Below, piece after piece: positions 27,251-36,328 of a DNA stretch of 64,000 nucleotides (the stretch's first letter is position 1; the number at the start of each line of letters is the position of its first letter). The stretch spans positions 310,001-374,000 of the forward strand of contig NZ_WJBU01000002.1 in the NCBI RefSeq assembly GCF_009646335.1, written 5' to 3'. The translations under genes and the position numbers were made by a program. Source of the stretch: Caenimonas koreensis DSM 17982. GTDB taxonomy: Bacteria; Pseudomonadota; Gammaproteobacteria; Burkholderiales; Burkholderiaceae_C. The notes under the pieces were generated by a model. That model had not been told where the DNA came from. It saw nothing but the letters and a program-made list of their open reading frames with translations, and did no database searches.

Positions 27251-28534
27251 TCACGCAGCCGCGTCCAGTGCTGAGAGGGCATTCGCGACATCGGCGTCGG
27301 TGATGCCGTCAGCCAGCTGCAAACTCACACCCGTCAACTCGTTGCGTTTGAGCTGCGCGATCGTGCGGCCTGCGTCCTGCGGTGATGCGAACCCGCTGCT
27401 TTGCGCCAGCAGCCGGCCTTGCGCATCGACAAGCTTGAAGTAGTGCAGGCCGTCCGCCTCCCGGTACTGCTTGAACGATGGCAGCGCGGCTTTGGCCGCC
27501 TTGTCCTTCTTTACAGGCGCGGCCTGCGCAGCGAGGTTGCGCAGGCCCACGGCATGGCGCAACTCGCCGATATACGGAGTTGCCAATGCACGCGCTTTCT
27601 CGGCGCCGCGCTGCAACGTCTTTTCAATCTCGGCCGGGTTGGTCATGAGCGCGTCGTAGCGCTCGCGCATGGGGGCAACTTCGCGCTCGATGCGCTCGAA
27701 CAGCATCTGCTTGGCGTCCGCCCATGAAATCCCGTCGGCATAGGCCTGCAGCAGCTGCTGCGTTTCGGCGGGCGATGCAAATGCTTCGTAGATCTGGAAG
27801 AGGGCAGAGCCTTCGGCCTGCTTGGGCTCGCCGGGCGCGCGCGAATCCGTCACGATGCCGGCGATCTGCTTGCGCAGCTGCTCGCGCGGCTGGAAAAGCG
27901 GGATGGCGTTGTCGTAGCTCTTGCTCATCTTGCGGCCATCGGTGCCGGGCAGCAGTGCGACGTTGTCGTCGATGGCGGCTTCGGGCAGCACCAGCAGCTC
28001 GCCGTAGAGATGGTTGAAGCTGGAGGCGATGTCGCGCGCCATCTCGATGTGTTGCGCCTGGTCGCGGCCCACGGGAATCTTGTGCGCCTTGAACATCAGG
28101 ATGTCGGCGGCCATGAGCACCGGGTACATGAACAGGCCTGCAGTGACGCCGTCATCGGCATCGATGCCCGCTGCTGCGTTCTTGTCCACCGACGCCTTGT
28201 AGGCGTGCGCGCGATTGAGCAGCCCCTTGCCAGTGACGCAGGTCAGCAGCCAGGTGAGCTCGGGGATCTCGGGAATGTCGGACTGGCGATAGAAGAACAC
28301 ATGCTCGGGATCAAGGCCGATGGCGAGCCAGCACGCGGCAATCTCGAGCGTGGAGCGCTGCATGCGCGCCGGGTCGTCGCACTTGATCAGCGCGTGGTAG
28401 TCGGCCAGGAAGTAGAAGTTCTCGGTGCCGGCGCGGCGGCTGGCTTCGACGGCGGGCCGCAGCGCGCCGACGTAGTTGCCCAGGTGCGGTGTGCCGGTGG
28501 TGGTGATGCCGGTGAGGTAACGGACTGGTTTCAT
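27251..28534 (-). CDS. trpS: Tryptophanyl-tRNA synthetase with C-terminal extension
   Basis: 427 residues from ATG 28534. The class I signatures are TGTPHLGNY (HIGH-type, about 13-21) and KMSKS. The catalytic core ends near residue 344, the usual total length; then a Lys/Ala linker leads into about 80 extra residues (PSFKQYREADGLHYFKLV...) that resemble a YegP/DUF1508-like module. The enzyme charges tRNA-Trp; the extra domain's job is unknown. It follows the M50 gene by 17 bp on the same strand. Confidence 0.95.
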   Translation of the reverse strand: MKPVRYLTGITTTGTPHLGNYVGALRPAVEASRRAGTENFYFLADYHALIKCDDPARMQRSTLEIAACWLAIGLDPEHVFFYRQSDIPEIPELTWLLTCVTGKGLLNRAHAYKASVDKNAAAGIDADDGVTAGLFMYPVLMAADILMFKAHKIPVGRDQAQHIEMARDIASSFNHLYGELLVLPEAAIDDNVALLPGTDGRKMSKSYDNAIPLFQPREQLRKQIAGIVTDSRAPGEPKQAEGSALFQIYEAFASPAETQQLLQAYADGISWADAKQMLFERIEREVAPMRERYDALMTNPAEIEKTLQRGAEKARALATPYIGELRHAVGLRNLAAQAAPVKKDKAAKAALPSFKQYREADGLHYFKLVDAQGRLLAQSSGFASPQDAGRTIAQLKRNELTGVSLQLADGITDADVANALSALDAAA

Positions 28535-28551
28535 TTCAGCGGACAAGGTTT

Positions 28552-29250
28552 TCAGCGGACAAGTGCAAGCAGCGGTTCGAGCACGAAGTTCAGTACCGAG
28601 AAGGACGCGCCGACCAGCGGCGACATCCAGATGCGGTTGAGGATGGGGGCACCGTTGGCAAGTGGCGCAACGGCCAGCAACAGCACGATGAAAAATCCGT
28701 ACGGCTCGATGCGCGAGAACTGCATCGCGGCCTTCCATGGCAGCAGGCCCACGAGCACGCGCCCGCCGTCCAGCGGCGGAATCGGAAACAGGTTGAACAC
28801 CGCCAGGATCACGTTGACCTTGATGCCGGCCTGTGCCACGCGCAGGAAGAACGATTCCTCGATTTGCAGGCCGACAAGCGCCACCAGCAACAAGCCCCAC
28901 GCAAGCGCCTGGATGAAGTTGGACACCGGTCCGGCCAGTGCAACCCACACCATGTCGCGTTTGGGGTGACGCAGCTTGCCGAACGCCACGGGCACCGGCT
29001 TGGCGTAGCCGAGCAGGTAAGGACCGCCGGGAATCCCCGCTGTAGAGAACAGGAGCAGCAGCGGCATCGCAATGGTGCCGATCGGGTCGATGTGCTTGAG
29101 CGGGTTGAGCGACACGCGGCCGAGCATGTACGCCGTGTTGTCGCCCAGGTGGCGGGCTACGTAGCCGTGTGCTGCTTCGTGGATCGTGATCGCGAACAGC
29201 ACCGGCAGTGCGTAGATCAGGATCGTCTGGATCAGGAGGTTGGTATTCAC
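28552..29250 (-). CDS. Site-2 protease family (M50) membrane metallopeptidase
   Basis: 232 residues from GTG 29250; the frame is open upstream but lacks family sequence. The zinc site HEAAH (24-28) is in the first helix, and the third ligand is in NLFPIPPLDGG (153-163), as in the compact S2P class without PDZ domains. It would cut substrates inside the membrane; the target is unknown. It lies just upstream of trpS, probably co-transcribed. Confidence 0.9.
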   Translation of the reverse strand: MNTNLLIQTILIYALPVLFAITIHEAAHGYVARHLGDNTAYMLGRVSLNPLKHIDPIGTIAMPLLLLFSTAGIPGGPYLLGYAKPVPVAFGKLRHPKRDMVWVALAGPVSNFIQALAWGLLLVALVGLQIEESFFLRVAQAGIKVNVILAVFNLFPIPPLDGGRVLVGLLPWKAAMQFSRIEPYGFFIVLLLAVAPLANGAPILNRIWMSPLVGASFSVLNFVLEPLLALVR

Positions 29251-29390
29251 CCGGTGAATTGTCTCAGACGCACACACCATCGCAGACACCAGCGCAGACA
29301 GCGCCGGCACAGCCCGTGAATGGCCGGGCCGCGCTTGGAACTACATCGCCTGCTTGGTCACTCACAGCCAACAGATGAAAGGTATGTCCA

Positions 29391-30374
29391 ATGTTGAGTG
29401 CTCCCAGTCCGCAGTCCCGCTCCAGCGGCAAGTTGCCAGTGCAGTTCGTTCCGCGCACAAGCAGTGACCCGCTGTTGAATCAACAAGGCGAAGCGCCGAG
29501 CCAGCTCCAAAGGTCGGTTGCCCTTGTTGAAGGTGCGCGCCGCCCCAGGTTGCATACGCCGCAAGGCCGGGCTGCGGAGCATGAACCGGGATTGGGCCAT
29601 CGGCTGACTCACCAGCAAGCGGTTGGGCCGCGCACGGGCGCGCAGGCGGTCGAAGCAGACGAGCCGCCACCACCGCCGCCGCTGACCGCCGCAGGGCGGC
29701 TGGAGCTGTGTGTGCAGCGCCTGGCGTTGCGTGAGGCGTTTGCCAATCTTCCACGCGCCAGCCATGGCCACCGCGACCGCGTTGACCGGGCGCGTGAGCG
29801 GCTTGAGACGGCCGGCCACGGCTTTCTCTACGCCATCGCGTCGTTCACGAGAGGCGTTGCTTTCGACGCAGACGGTGAAGTGTCGACTCCGCTTCAGGCG
29901 GCCCAGCACGTCATCACGGCGGCGGAGCGGCTCGACATGTACCGGGGCGTACGCAAGGAGGCGTCTGAGTCGGGCGCTGAACGGCTGATGAAGGCTTACA
30001 AAGACCACGGTGAGCCGTATGACCGGGTGCCGGGCGAGGAACCGCACTTTCCGTCTTTCAGGCTGCCTGCACCCCATGAGCGCGGCTTGCCCGCCCAGCT
30101 CATCGACGAGCTGGTGGAGCGCGCGCGGTCGCAAACGAATGTGCCGCTGCACGACCTGGTCGACGAGCTGGACCTTGGCACGCTCGACGAGGCCACACTG
30201 CGGCGGCTGGAATGGGCGGTGATCACGCTCAACATCCCGCTGGGCAGCCGTACCGATGCCAGCTTCCCGCGCAACGCGCTGGGCCTGAAGTTCGATGCGG
30301 CCTATGCAGCGCTCGGCCTGCGAGAGCATCGCAACCCGCGCGCCCATGCGGCTTATGTGGAGTCCGCGCCTTAA
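29391..30374 (+). CDS. Hypothetical protein with disordered N-terminus
   Basis: 327 residues, not recognised. Residues 1-95 are Pro/Gln/Arg-rich and low in hydrophobics with a run of prolines (PPPPPPL), so likely disordered. About 100-327 looks folded and helical (LIDELVERARS, LHDLVDELDLGTLDEATL). No signal peptide. The antisense frame is similarly long but is Arg/Ala/Gln-rich and less protein-like. Its stop overlaps the stop of the YciO gene by 4 bp. Composition would suit a secreted effector or a scaffold, but there is no direct evidence. Confidence 0.55.
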   Translation: MLSAPSPQSRSSGKLPVQFVPRTSSDPLLNQQGEAPSQLQRSVALVEGARRPRLHTPQGRAAEHEPGLGHRLTHQQAVGPRTGAQAVEADEPPPPPPLTAAGRLELCVQRLALREAFANLPRASHGHRDRVDRARERLETAGHGFLYAIASFTRGVAFDADGEVSTPLQAAQHVITAAERLDMYRGVRKEASESGAERLMKAYKDHGEPYDRVPGEEPHFPSFRLPAPHERGLPAQLIDELVERARSQTNVPLHDLVDELDLGTLDEATLRRLEWAVITLNIPLGSRTDASFPRNALGLKFDAAYAALGLREHRNPRAHAAYVESAP

Positions 30375-31006
30375 AGCCCCAGCGCTGCCACGCTGCCGCG
30401 CCCTTGCCGCACCACCACTGCATCGCCGCCTGTTGCCATCGGCACCAGGTCAATCACCGTGGTGGGCTCTGAAGGGCAGGCGCCCGCACCAATGACCCCG
30501 GCCAGCTGGCGTTCAAAGCGCTGCCGGATTTCTTCGCCGTCGTTCAGCGGCTCGCTCTCGTGCGGCGCGAAGAGCGTTGATGCGAGCAGCGGCGCACCGT
30601 GCAGGGCGAGCAGCTCCTGCAGCACCGTGTGCTCGGGCACGCGCAGCCCGATGGTCTTGCGCTGGGGATGGCTCACGCGGCGCGGCACTTCCTTCGTGGC
30701 TTCAAGGATGAAGGTGTAAGGGCCGGGCGTTGCGAGCTTGAGCAGGCGGTACTGGCGGTTGTCGACGCGCGCATAGTTCGCCAGCTCACTCAGGTCTCGG
30801 CACAGCAGCGTGAGAAGGTGCTTGTCGTCAACGCCGCGGATTTGGCGCAGCCTGTCAGCGGCCGCTTTGTCGTCCAGGTGGCAGGCAATGGCGTAGCTGG
30901 AGTCGGTGGGCACGGCCAGCACGCCGCCTTTTTCAAGCAGGCCAACGGCTTGCTTGAGCAGGCGTGCCTGCGGGTTGTCCGGGTGGACGTCGAAATACTG
31001 TGCCAT
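30371..31006 (-). CDS. YciO/YrdC/Sua5-type protein (L-threonylcarbamoyladenylate synthase family)
   Basis: 211 residues. The Sua5/YrdC fold is shown by VLAVPTDSSYAIACH, the KHLLTLLC motif, a PGPYTFIL stretch and RKTIGLRVP. The KxR-SxN signature of true TsaC proteins is not clear, and the length and N-terminal region match the YciO branch, whose exact role is less sure. Last gene of a three-gene operon after the PHP and EamA genes, 6 bp behind EamA. Confidence 0.88.
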   Translation of the reverse strand: MAQYFDVHPDNPQARLLKQAVGLLEKGGVLAVPTDSSYAIACHLDDKAAADRLRQIRGVDDKHLLTLLCRDLSELANYARVDNRQYRLLKLATPGPYTFILEATKEVPRRVSHPQRKTIGLRVPEHTVLQELLALHGAPLLASTLFAPHESEPLNDGEEIRQRFERQLAGVIGAGACPSEPTTVIDLVPMATGGDAVVVRQGRGSVAALGL

Positions 31007-31012
31007 GCGTTC

Positions 31013-31906
31013 TCAGGGTTCCACGGGTTCCATGTGTACGCGGCTCTCGCGAACGGTCAGCCACGCGCCAGCCGCGCCGCACACCGCAATCGTCACCATG
31101 CCGATCATCGACCAATTGTCCGGCACGTGCGCGAACACGAGCCAGCCGCCGAGCATCGCAAAGCCGATCTGCGCGTAGAGGTAGGGCGTGAGTGTGGCCG
31201 CAGGTGCTCGCTGGTAAGCGAGGATCAGAAAGAAGTGGCCCACCGTGGCTGTCAAACCCATGAAGCACAGCAGCGCCCACAGGCTGTAGTCGTGCAGCTG
31301 TGTCCAGACGAAGGGCAGGGCAAGCGACGAGAGGATCGTGCCGACCCAGCCCGTCCACAGGTGCATGGTCACGGGGTCTTCGGTGCGTGCAAGGCGGCTC
31401 GTGAGCACCTGGAACCACGCGTTCGTGCCCACCAGGCCGAGCGGCAGCAGGCTCGCCCAGTGGAACGTCTCGCCGCCGGGCCGGATGATGATGAGCGTGC
31501 CCGCGAAGCCGCCCACCACCAGTGTCCACCGCATGGCTGAGACGTGCTCTTTCAGCACGGTGGCAGCAAGCAGCGTGATGGCCAGCGGCGCAATCATCAC
31601 GATGGCGGTAAATTCACCGACGGGGATGTAGCGCAGGCTCGCGAATGCGAACAGGCTCGACGTGAGGAGCAGCACGCCGCGCAGGACCTGGAACTTCGGA
31701 TGCAGCGTGCGCAGCACGCGGGTGCCGCGCCACGGCAGCACCACGATGGTGGTGGCAATCGCCTGGAACGCATAGCGAAACCACAGCGCCATCAACAACG
31801 GTACGGAAGCGCTGACGAACTTGGTGGTGGTGTCGAGTGCCGAGAAGCACGCCACCGCCGCCACGGCGAGCGCGACGCCCGCCAGCACATGCGGACGCCT
31901 TGTCAC
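31013..31906 (-). CDS. DMT superfamily (EamA) transporter
   Basis: 297 residues from GTG 31906, whose GTGA overlaps the stop of the PHP gene; an ATG nine codons upstream also exists. Ten predicted helices form two EamA repeats (about 10-135 and 150-285). Proteins of this group export metabolites or amino acids; the cargo is unknown. Coupled translation with the PHP gene is likely. Confidence 0.87.
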   Translation of the reverse strand: MTRRPHVLAGVALAVAAVACFSALDTTTKFVSASVPLLMALWFRYAFQAIATTIVVLPWRGTRVLRTLHPKFQVLRGVLLLTSSLFAFASLRYIPVGEFTAIVMIAPLAITLLAATVLKEHVSAMRWTLVVGGFAGTLIIIRPGGETFHWASLLPLGLVGTNAWFQVLTSRLARTEDPVTMHLWTGWVGTILSSLALPFVWTQLHDYSLWALLCFMGLTATVGHFFLILAYQRAPAATLTPYLYAQIGFAMLGGWLVFAHVPDNWSMIGMVTIAVCGAAGAWLTVRESRVHMEPVEP

Positions 31907-32754
31907 TGGATGCGGTCGGCCAGCACTTCCCACACTGGCGTGAGCTCGCCGGGCAGGAAGGCAAGGCCGCCGAGGTCGGTGCGGCTTTCTTCGGGGCTGT
32001 GGAAGTCGCTGCCCCTGGACGATGCGAGCCCGAACTCACGCGCTGTCTCGCCGTACGTCACGTATTCAGCAGTGGTGTGGCTGCCCGTGACGACTTCGAC
32101 ACCGCGCCCGCCATGCGCCTTGAATTCGAGGAACAGTGCATATTCTTCGTTGGGCGTGAATCCATAGCGGGCCGGATGCGCGATCACCGCCATGCCGCCG
32201 GCCCGCGTGATCCACTGCACCGCGTCGCGCAGGGGCGCCCAGCGATGCGTCACGAAGCCCGGCTTGCCTTCAGTGAGGAAGCGGCGAAAAACTTCATTGG
32301 TGTCAGAGCAAACGCCGCTTTCCACCAGGAAGCGCGCGAAGTGCGTGCGGGAGATGAGGTCGGGGTTGCCTACGTATTTCAGGGCGCCTTCGTAGGCGCC
32401 GTGAATGCCCGCACGGGCCAGGCCGTCTGACATCAGGCGCGCGCGCTGGTCGCGGCCGCCGCGCATGCGTGAGAGGCCCTGCACCAGGTCGTCGTTGCGC
32501 GGGTCGAAACCAAGGCCGACGATGTGGACCGTGTGGTCAGCGAATGTGACGGAGATTTCAGTGCCGGTGAGGTACTTCATGCCGTGCGAGCGCGCGGCGG
32601 CGGCGGCACGTTCCTGGCCGCCGATTTCGTCGTGATCAGTCAGGGACCACAGCTCGACGCCATTGGCCGCAGCGCGCGCTGCGAGTGCTTCGGGCGTCAA
32701 TGTGCCGTCGGACACCACCGAGTGGCAATGCAGATCAGCGTTCAGAATAGACAC
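31903..32754 (-). CDS. PHP-domain phosphoesterase (nucleoside 3',5'-bisphosphate phosphatase type)
   Basis: 283 residues. PHP metal ligands are visible: DLHCHSVVSDG (His 9, 11), TDHDE (41-43), a GTEIS strand, AHPARYG and GSDFHSPE. The pattern matches the RNase AM/TrpH (YciV) group, which removes phosphates from nucleoside bisphosphates and chews short RNA 5' to 3'. It leads an operon with the EamA and YciO genes; YciV is also near YciO in E. coli. Confidence 0.9.
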   Translation of the reverse strand: MSILNADLHCHSVVSDGTLTPEALAARAAANGVELWSLTDHDEIGGQERAAAAARSHGMKYLTGTEISVTFADHTVHIVGLGFDPRNDDLVQGLSRMRGGRDQRARLMSDGLARAGIHGAYEGALKYVGNPDLISRTHFARFLVESGVCSDTNEVFRRFLTEGKPGFVTHRWAPLRDAVQWITRAGGMAVIAHPARYGFTPNEEYALFLEFKAHGGRGVEVVTGSHTTAEYVTYGETAREFGLASSRGSDFHSPEESRTDLGGLAFLPGELTPVWEVLADRIQ

Positions 32755-32850
32755 GCCCTGATTTTAGGTGGGGCAGTTTGAAAGCGTGCGCTAACACGGC
32801 GATAACCCCGCACGTGCGACAGTGTGTCCTGACAGAAAACCGCAAAAGGC

Positions 32851-33119
32851 TAGGGCCTGTTAACACAATTCATGACTGCGCGTTGCCACCAAAAGGGTTC
32901 AGCCGCTAGGCGCGAAACACGGACAGGGGTCAACCCCGTTCGTGTTTCGCAACAACGCGGATGGACCTTTTTGGTGGCAACCCGGAGGGAACGTGGCCAC
33001 AGCCGCGCCACTCCGCGTTGCGCTCCCAGGCAAGGCACCAGCCTTGCCGTCGTCCCGCGCCTTGATTGGCGCGGCTGTGGCCGCGTTCGCGCAGCCATGA
33101 ATTGTGTTAACAGGCCCTA
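32851..33119. mobile_element. Foldback/MITE-like element with 24-bp perfect terminal inverted repeats
   Basis: Ends 32851-32874 and 33096-33119 are exact reverse complements (outer bases TAGGGCCTG...CAGGCCCTA), and pairing continues inward with one mismatch. Inside are two more hairpins: 32882-32894 with 32969-32981 (13 bp), which encloses 32912-32921 with 32941-32950 (10 bp), and 32995-33009 with 33068-33082 (15 bp). No transposase is encoded. TA at both outer ends suggests a TA target duplication. The right end lies 3 bp before the GST start codon. The preceding 32755-32850 holds no gene. Confidence 0.8.
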
Positions 33120-33122
33120 CCC

Positions 33123-33794
33123 ATGATCGTCGTCCATCACCTCAACAATTCCCGGTCACAGCGCGTGCTGTGGATGCTCGAAGAGCTGGGCGTGCCCTAT
33201 GAAGTCAAGCGCTACGAGCGCGATGCCAAGACGATGCTCGCGCCGCCCGAACTCATGAAGGTGCACCCGCTGGGCAAGTCGCCTGTGATCACGGACCGCG
33301 GCATGGTGATTGCAGAGTCGGGCGCGATCATCGAATACCTCGTCGAGACCTACGGCGAGGGCCGCTTCGAGCCGCCAGCCGGCTCGCCCGAGCGCCTTCG
33401 CTATCGGTACTGGATGCACTACGCGGAAGGCTCGCTCATGCCGCCCCTGTTGATGAAGCTCGTGTTCGACAAGCTGGAGACGACCAAGGTGCCGTTTTTC
33501 GTGAAGCCGATCGTCAAGGCGATCGCCGAACGCGCGCGCAGCTCGTTCGTGATGCCGAACATCGAGCGGCACTTGAGCTTCATGGAGGGCGAGCTGGGCA
33601 AGAGCGAATGGTTCGCGGGCAAGGAGTTTTCTGCGGCCGATGTGCAGATGAGCTTTCCGCTGGAAGCAGCGCAGGCCAGGGGCGGGCTCGACGCGAAGCG
33701 GCCGAAGCTGATGGCCTTTCTAGAGCGCATTCACGCGCGGCCAGCCTACAAGCGCGCTATCGACAAGGGTGGGGAATACACGATCCTGAAGTGA
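33123..33794 (+). CDS. Glutathione S-transferase family protein
   Basis: 223 residues from ATG 33123. The GST N-terminal domain starts VHHLNNSRSQRVLWMLEELG, where Ser/Arg near residue 10-13 serves as catalytic-site segment, with the glutathione-binding AESGAIIEYL motif around 64-73. The C-terminal helical half has GKEFSAADVQMSFPLE. The foldback element ends 3 bp before the ATG, so no normal Shine-Dalgarno is left except sequence from the element itself. Confidence 0.9.
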   Translation: MIVVHHLNNSRSQRVLWMLEELGVPYEVKRYERDAKTMLAPPELMKVHPLGKSPVITDRGMVIAESGAIIEYLVETYGEGRFEPPAGSPERLRYRYWMHYAEGSLMPPLLMKLVFDKLETTKVPFFVKPIVKAIAERARSSFVMPNIERHLSFMEGELGKSEWFAGKEFSAADVQMSFPLEAAQARGGLDAKRPKLMAFLERIHARPAYKRAIDKGGEYTILK

Positions 33795-33907
33795 TTCCCG
33801 GCGCGAATCCGGTTACCAGCGCACGCGCGATGCGGCGCACGCCTACATCCAATACGGATACCATCGTTTGACTTTACCGTTGAGGCTTCGCGGCCGGGAG
33901 ACACACT

Positions 33908-34786
33908 ATGCGTTGGGAAGGCAATCGGGAATCGAGCAACGTCGAAGACGCGCGTGACGGCGGTGGCGGCGGCGGTGGCTTCGGCCTGGGTGGCCGCAGC
34001 ATCGGCATTGGCACCATCGTGATCGCCCTGATCGGTGGCGCTATCTTCGGCATCAACCCGCTCACTATCCTCGGTGTGATCAGCGGCGGTGGCGGTCCTG
34101 CGCCTTCACAGCAGCAAGCTCCGGCGCATGCGCCGCCTGCGGGCGACAGGCAGGCGAAGTTCGTCTCTACCGTGCTGGCCGATACCGAAGATGTCTGGGC
34201 AAAGTTGTTCACGGCGGGCGGAGCGACCTATCACGCGCCGAAGCTCGTCCTGTTTCGCGGCAGCATTGGTACGGGCTGCGGTGCCGGCCAGGCGGCGATG
34301 GGGCCGTTTTATTGCCCTGGCGACCAGAAGGTGTACATCGACCTGAGCTTCTACGACGTGCTTCAGAAGAAGCTCGGCGCTCCCGGCGAATTTGCGCAGG
34401 CCTACGTCATTGCGCATGAAGTGGGGCATCACGTGCAGGACGAGCTGGGTATCACCCGGAAGGTCGATTCGCTGCGCTCACGCCAGAGCCAGGCGCAAAA
34501 CAATGCAATGAGCGTGCGCGTCGAATTGCAGGCCGACTGTTTTGCAGGCGTGTGGGCCCACCACTCGGACCAGGGCAAGCGCTGGCTCGACCCGGGCGAC
34601 ATCGAGTCGGCCATGAATGCCGCCGCGAAGATCGGCGACGACGCGCTGCAAAGCGCATCGGGCCGCTCTGTCGTGCCGGAGAGCTTCACCCACGGCAGCA
34701 GCGCGCAGCGGCAAAGGTGGTTCAACAACGGTTACACGACGGGCAGCGTCAAGGCGTGCGATACCTTCAGTTCCAACAGCCTTTGA
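33908..34786 (+). CDS. YpfJ-family neutral zinc metallopeptidase
   Basis: 292 residues. A Gly-rich N-terminus is followed by one membrane helix (about 32-59), a Pro/Ala linker, and an outer domain with the zinc motif HEVGHH (170-175) and a downstream Glu in ELQADCFAGVW as third ligand. YpfJ proteins are membrane-anchored metallopeptidase-like proteins of unknown substrate. Cys residues at 124 and 136 may pair. Confidence 0.92.
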   Translation: MRWEGNRESSNVEDARDGGGGGGGFGLGGRSIGIGTIVIALIGGAIFGINPLTILGVISGGGGPAPSQQQAPAHAPPAGDRQAKFVSTVLADTEDVWAKLFTAGGATYHAPKLVLFRGSIGTGCGAGQAAMGPFYCPGDQKVYIDLSFYDVLQKKLGAPGEFAQAYVIAHEVGHHVQDELGITRKVDSLRSRQSQAQNNAMSVRVELQADCFAGVWAHHSDQGKRWLDPGDIESAMNAAAKIGDDALQSASGRSVVPESFTHGSSAQRQRWFNNGYTTGSVKACDTFSSNSL

Positions 34787-34867
34787 TGCCATTGCAGGGG
34801 CTGCCCGACCCCCGGCGCCACCCGGCCCGGCGGTCGATGCGACAATAGCGGGTTGGACAACCCACTG

Positions 34868-36328
34868 ATGACAGCCTCCTTTTCCGAACTCAACCTCGCC
34901 GAACCATTGGCCCGTGCCGTAGCTGAAATGGGCTACGAGACCATGACGCCCATCCAGGCGCAGGCCATTCCTGTCGTGATTTCCGGCAGGGATGTGATGG
35001 GGGCGGCCCAGACGGGCACCGGCAAGACAGCCGCGTTTGCGCTCCCCCTGCTGCAGCGCATGCTCAAGCACGAGAACGCATCCACATCACCCGCTCGGCA
35101 CCCGGTGCGCGCGCTCGTGCTGCTTCCCACGCGCGAACTGGCAGACCAGGTGGCGCAGCAGATCAAGCTCTACGCCAAATACACCAACCTGCGCAGCGCC
35201 GTGGTGTTCGGCGGCATCGACATGAAGCCGCAGACGCTGGAGTTGAAAAAGGGCGTTGAGGTGCTCGTGGCGACGCCAGGCCGCCTGCTCGACCACATCG
35301 AAGCCAAGAATGCCGTGCTCAACCAGGTCGAGTACGTCGTGCTCGACGAGGCGGACCGCATGCTCGACATCGGCTTCCTGCCCGACCTGCAGCGCATCCT
35401 GTCCTTCCTGCCGAAGCAGCGCACAACGCTGTTGTTCTCGGCGACGTTCTCGACCGACATCAAGCGTCTTGCCGGCAGCTACCTGCAGGACCCGGTGACG
35501 ATTGAAGTGGCGCGGCCCAATGAGACGGCCTCCACTGTCGAGCAGCACTTCTACAGCGTACCCGACGAAGAAAAGCGCCACGCCCTCAAGCAGATCGTGC
35601 GCCAGCGCGGTTTGACGCAGGCGTTCGTTTTCGTCAACAGCAAGCTGGGCTGCGCGAGGCTCGCACGCTCACTCGAGCGCGAAGGCCTGAAGACCACGGC
35701 GCTGCACGGCGACAAGAGCCAGGACGAGCGCCTGAAGGCGCTGGCCGCGTTCAAGGCGGGCGAGGTCGACCTGCTCGTGGCAACCGACGTTGCGGCACGC
35801 GGCCTTGACATCAAGGATGTGCCCGCGGTGTTCAACTTCGACGTGCCGTTCAACGCAGAAGACTATGTGCACCGCATCGGCCGCACCGGTCGTGCTGGCG
35901 CATCAGGGCTGGCCGTGACGTTTGTCTCGGGCACCGATGCCCGGCTGGTGGGCGATATCGAGAAGCTGCTCAAGCGCAAGATCGAGCTCGAAGCCATCGA
36001 GTTCGATGAAGACAAGCCACGTGGCCGCATCAATGATGGCCGCCGCGCCTGGCGTGAAGCCGGTGAGACTGGCGACCCGCGCGACGCGCTCGACGCTCCA
36101 GCGGGCCTCGACCGCGAACGTGAGCGCGACCGCCGCGCACCACAACGGGAGTCGTATCGCGATTCACGGCAGCCCGCCGCGCCACGCGATCCGTTCTTCG
36201 ACCAGCCTTACGAGACGCCTGCTGTCGATACGCCGCCGGCGTGGGAGACGGCCGCCAGGCCAGCGTCGCGCGTATCGGCCAATATCAAGCCGAAGCGCAA
36301 GGTCGCGGCGCTGTTCAAGTCCGAGTGA
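34868..36328 (+). CDS. DEAD-box RNA helicase (RhlE-like)
   Basis: 486 residues from ATG 34868; a TTG 15 bp earlier is in frame but less likely. All motifs of the DEAD family are present: Q motif TPIQAQAIP, AQTGTGKT, PTRELA, TPGR, DEAD, SAT, and HRIGRTGRAG. After about residue 365 there is an Arg/Asp-rich, low-complexity tail ending in KPKRKVAALFKSE. It unwinds RNA duplexes, in ribosome assembly or mRNA decay. It overlaps apaH by 14 bp tail to tail. Confidence 0.95.
   Translation: MTASFSELNLAEPLARAVAEMGYETMTPIQAQAIPVVISGRDVMGAAQTGTGKTAAFALPLLQRMLKHENASTSPARHPVRALVLLPTRELADQVAQQIKLYAKYTNLRSAVVFGGIDMKPQTLELKKGVEVLVATPGRLLDHIEAKNAVLNQVEYVVLDEADRMLDIGFLPDLQRILSFLPKQRTTLLFSATFSTDIKRLAGSYLQDPVTIEVARPNETASTVEQHFYSVPDEEKRHALKQIVRQRGLTQAFVFVNSKLGCARLARSLEREGLKTTALHGDKSQDERLKALAAFKAGEVDLLVATDVAARGLDIKDVPAVFNFDVPFNAEDYVHRIGRTGRAGASGLAVTFVSGTDARLVGDIEKLLKRKIELEAIEFDEDKPRGRINDGRRAWREAGETGDPRDALDAPAGLDRERERDRRAPQRESYRDSRQPAAPRDPFFDQPYETPAVDTPPAWETAARPASRVSANIKPKRKVAALFKSE

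Noticed and set aside
27251..28948. 565-codon version of trpS starting at 28948
   Set aside because: The first 138 codons are antisense-type shadow of the M50 gene region and have no TrpS homology; the class I domain begins at ATG 28534.
32850..33126. Small open frames on both strands of the foldback element
   Set aside because: They end in the same short peptide because the element's ends are inverted repeats; they have no independent coding signs.
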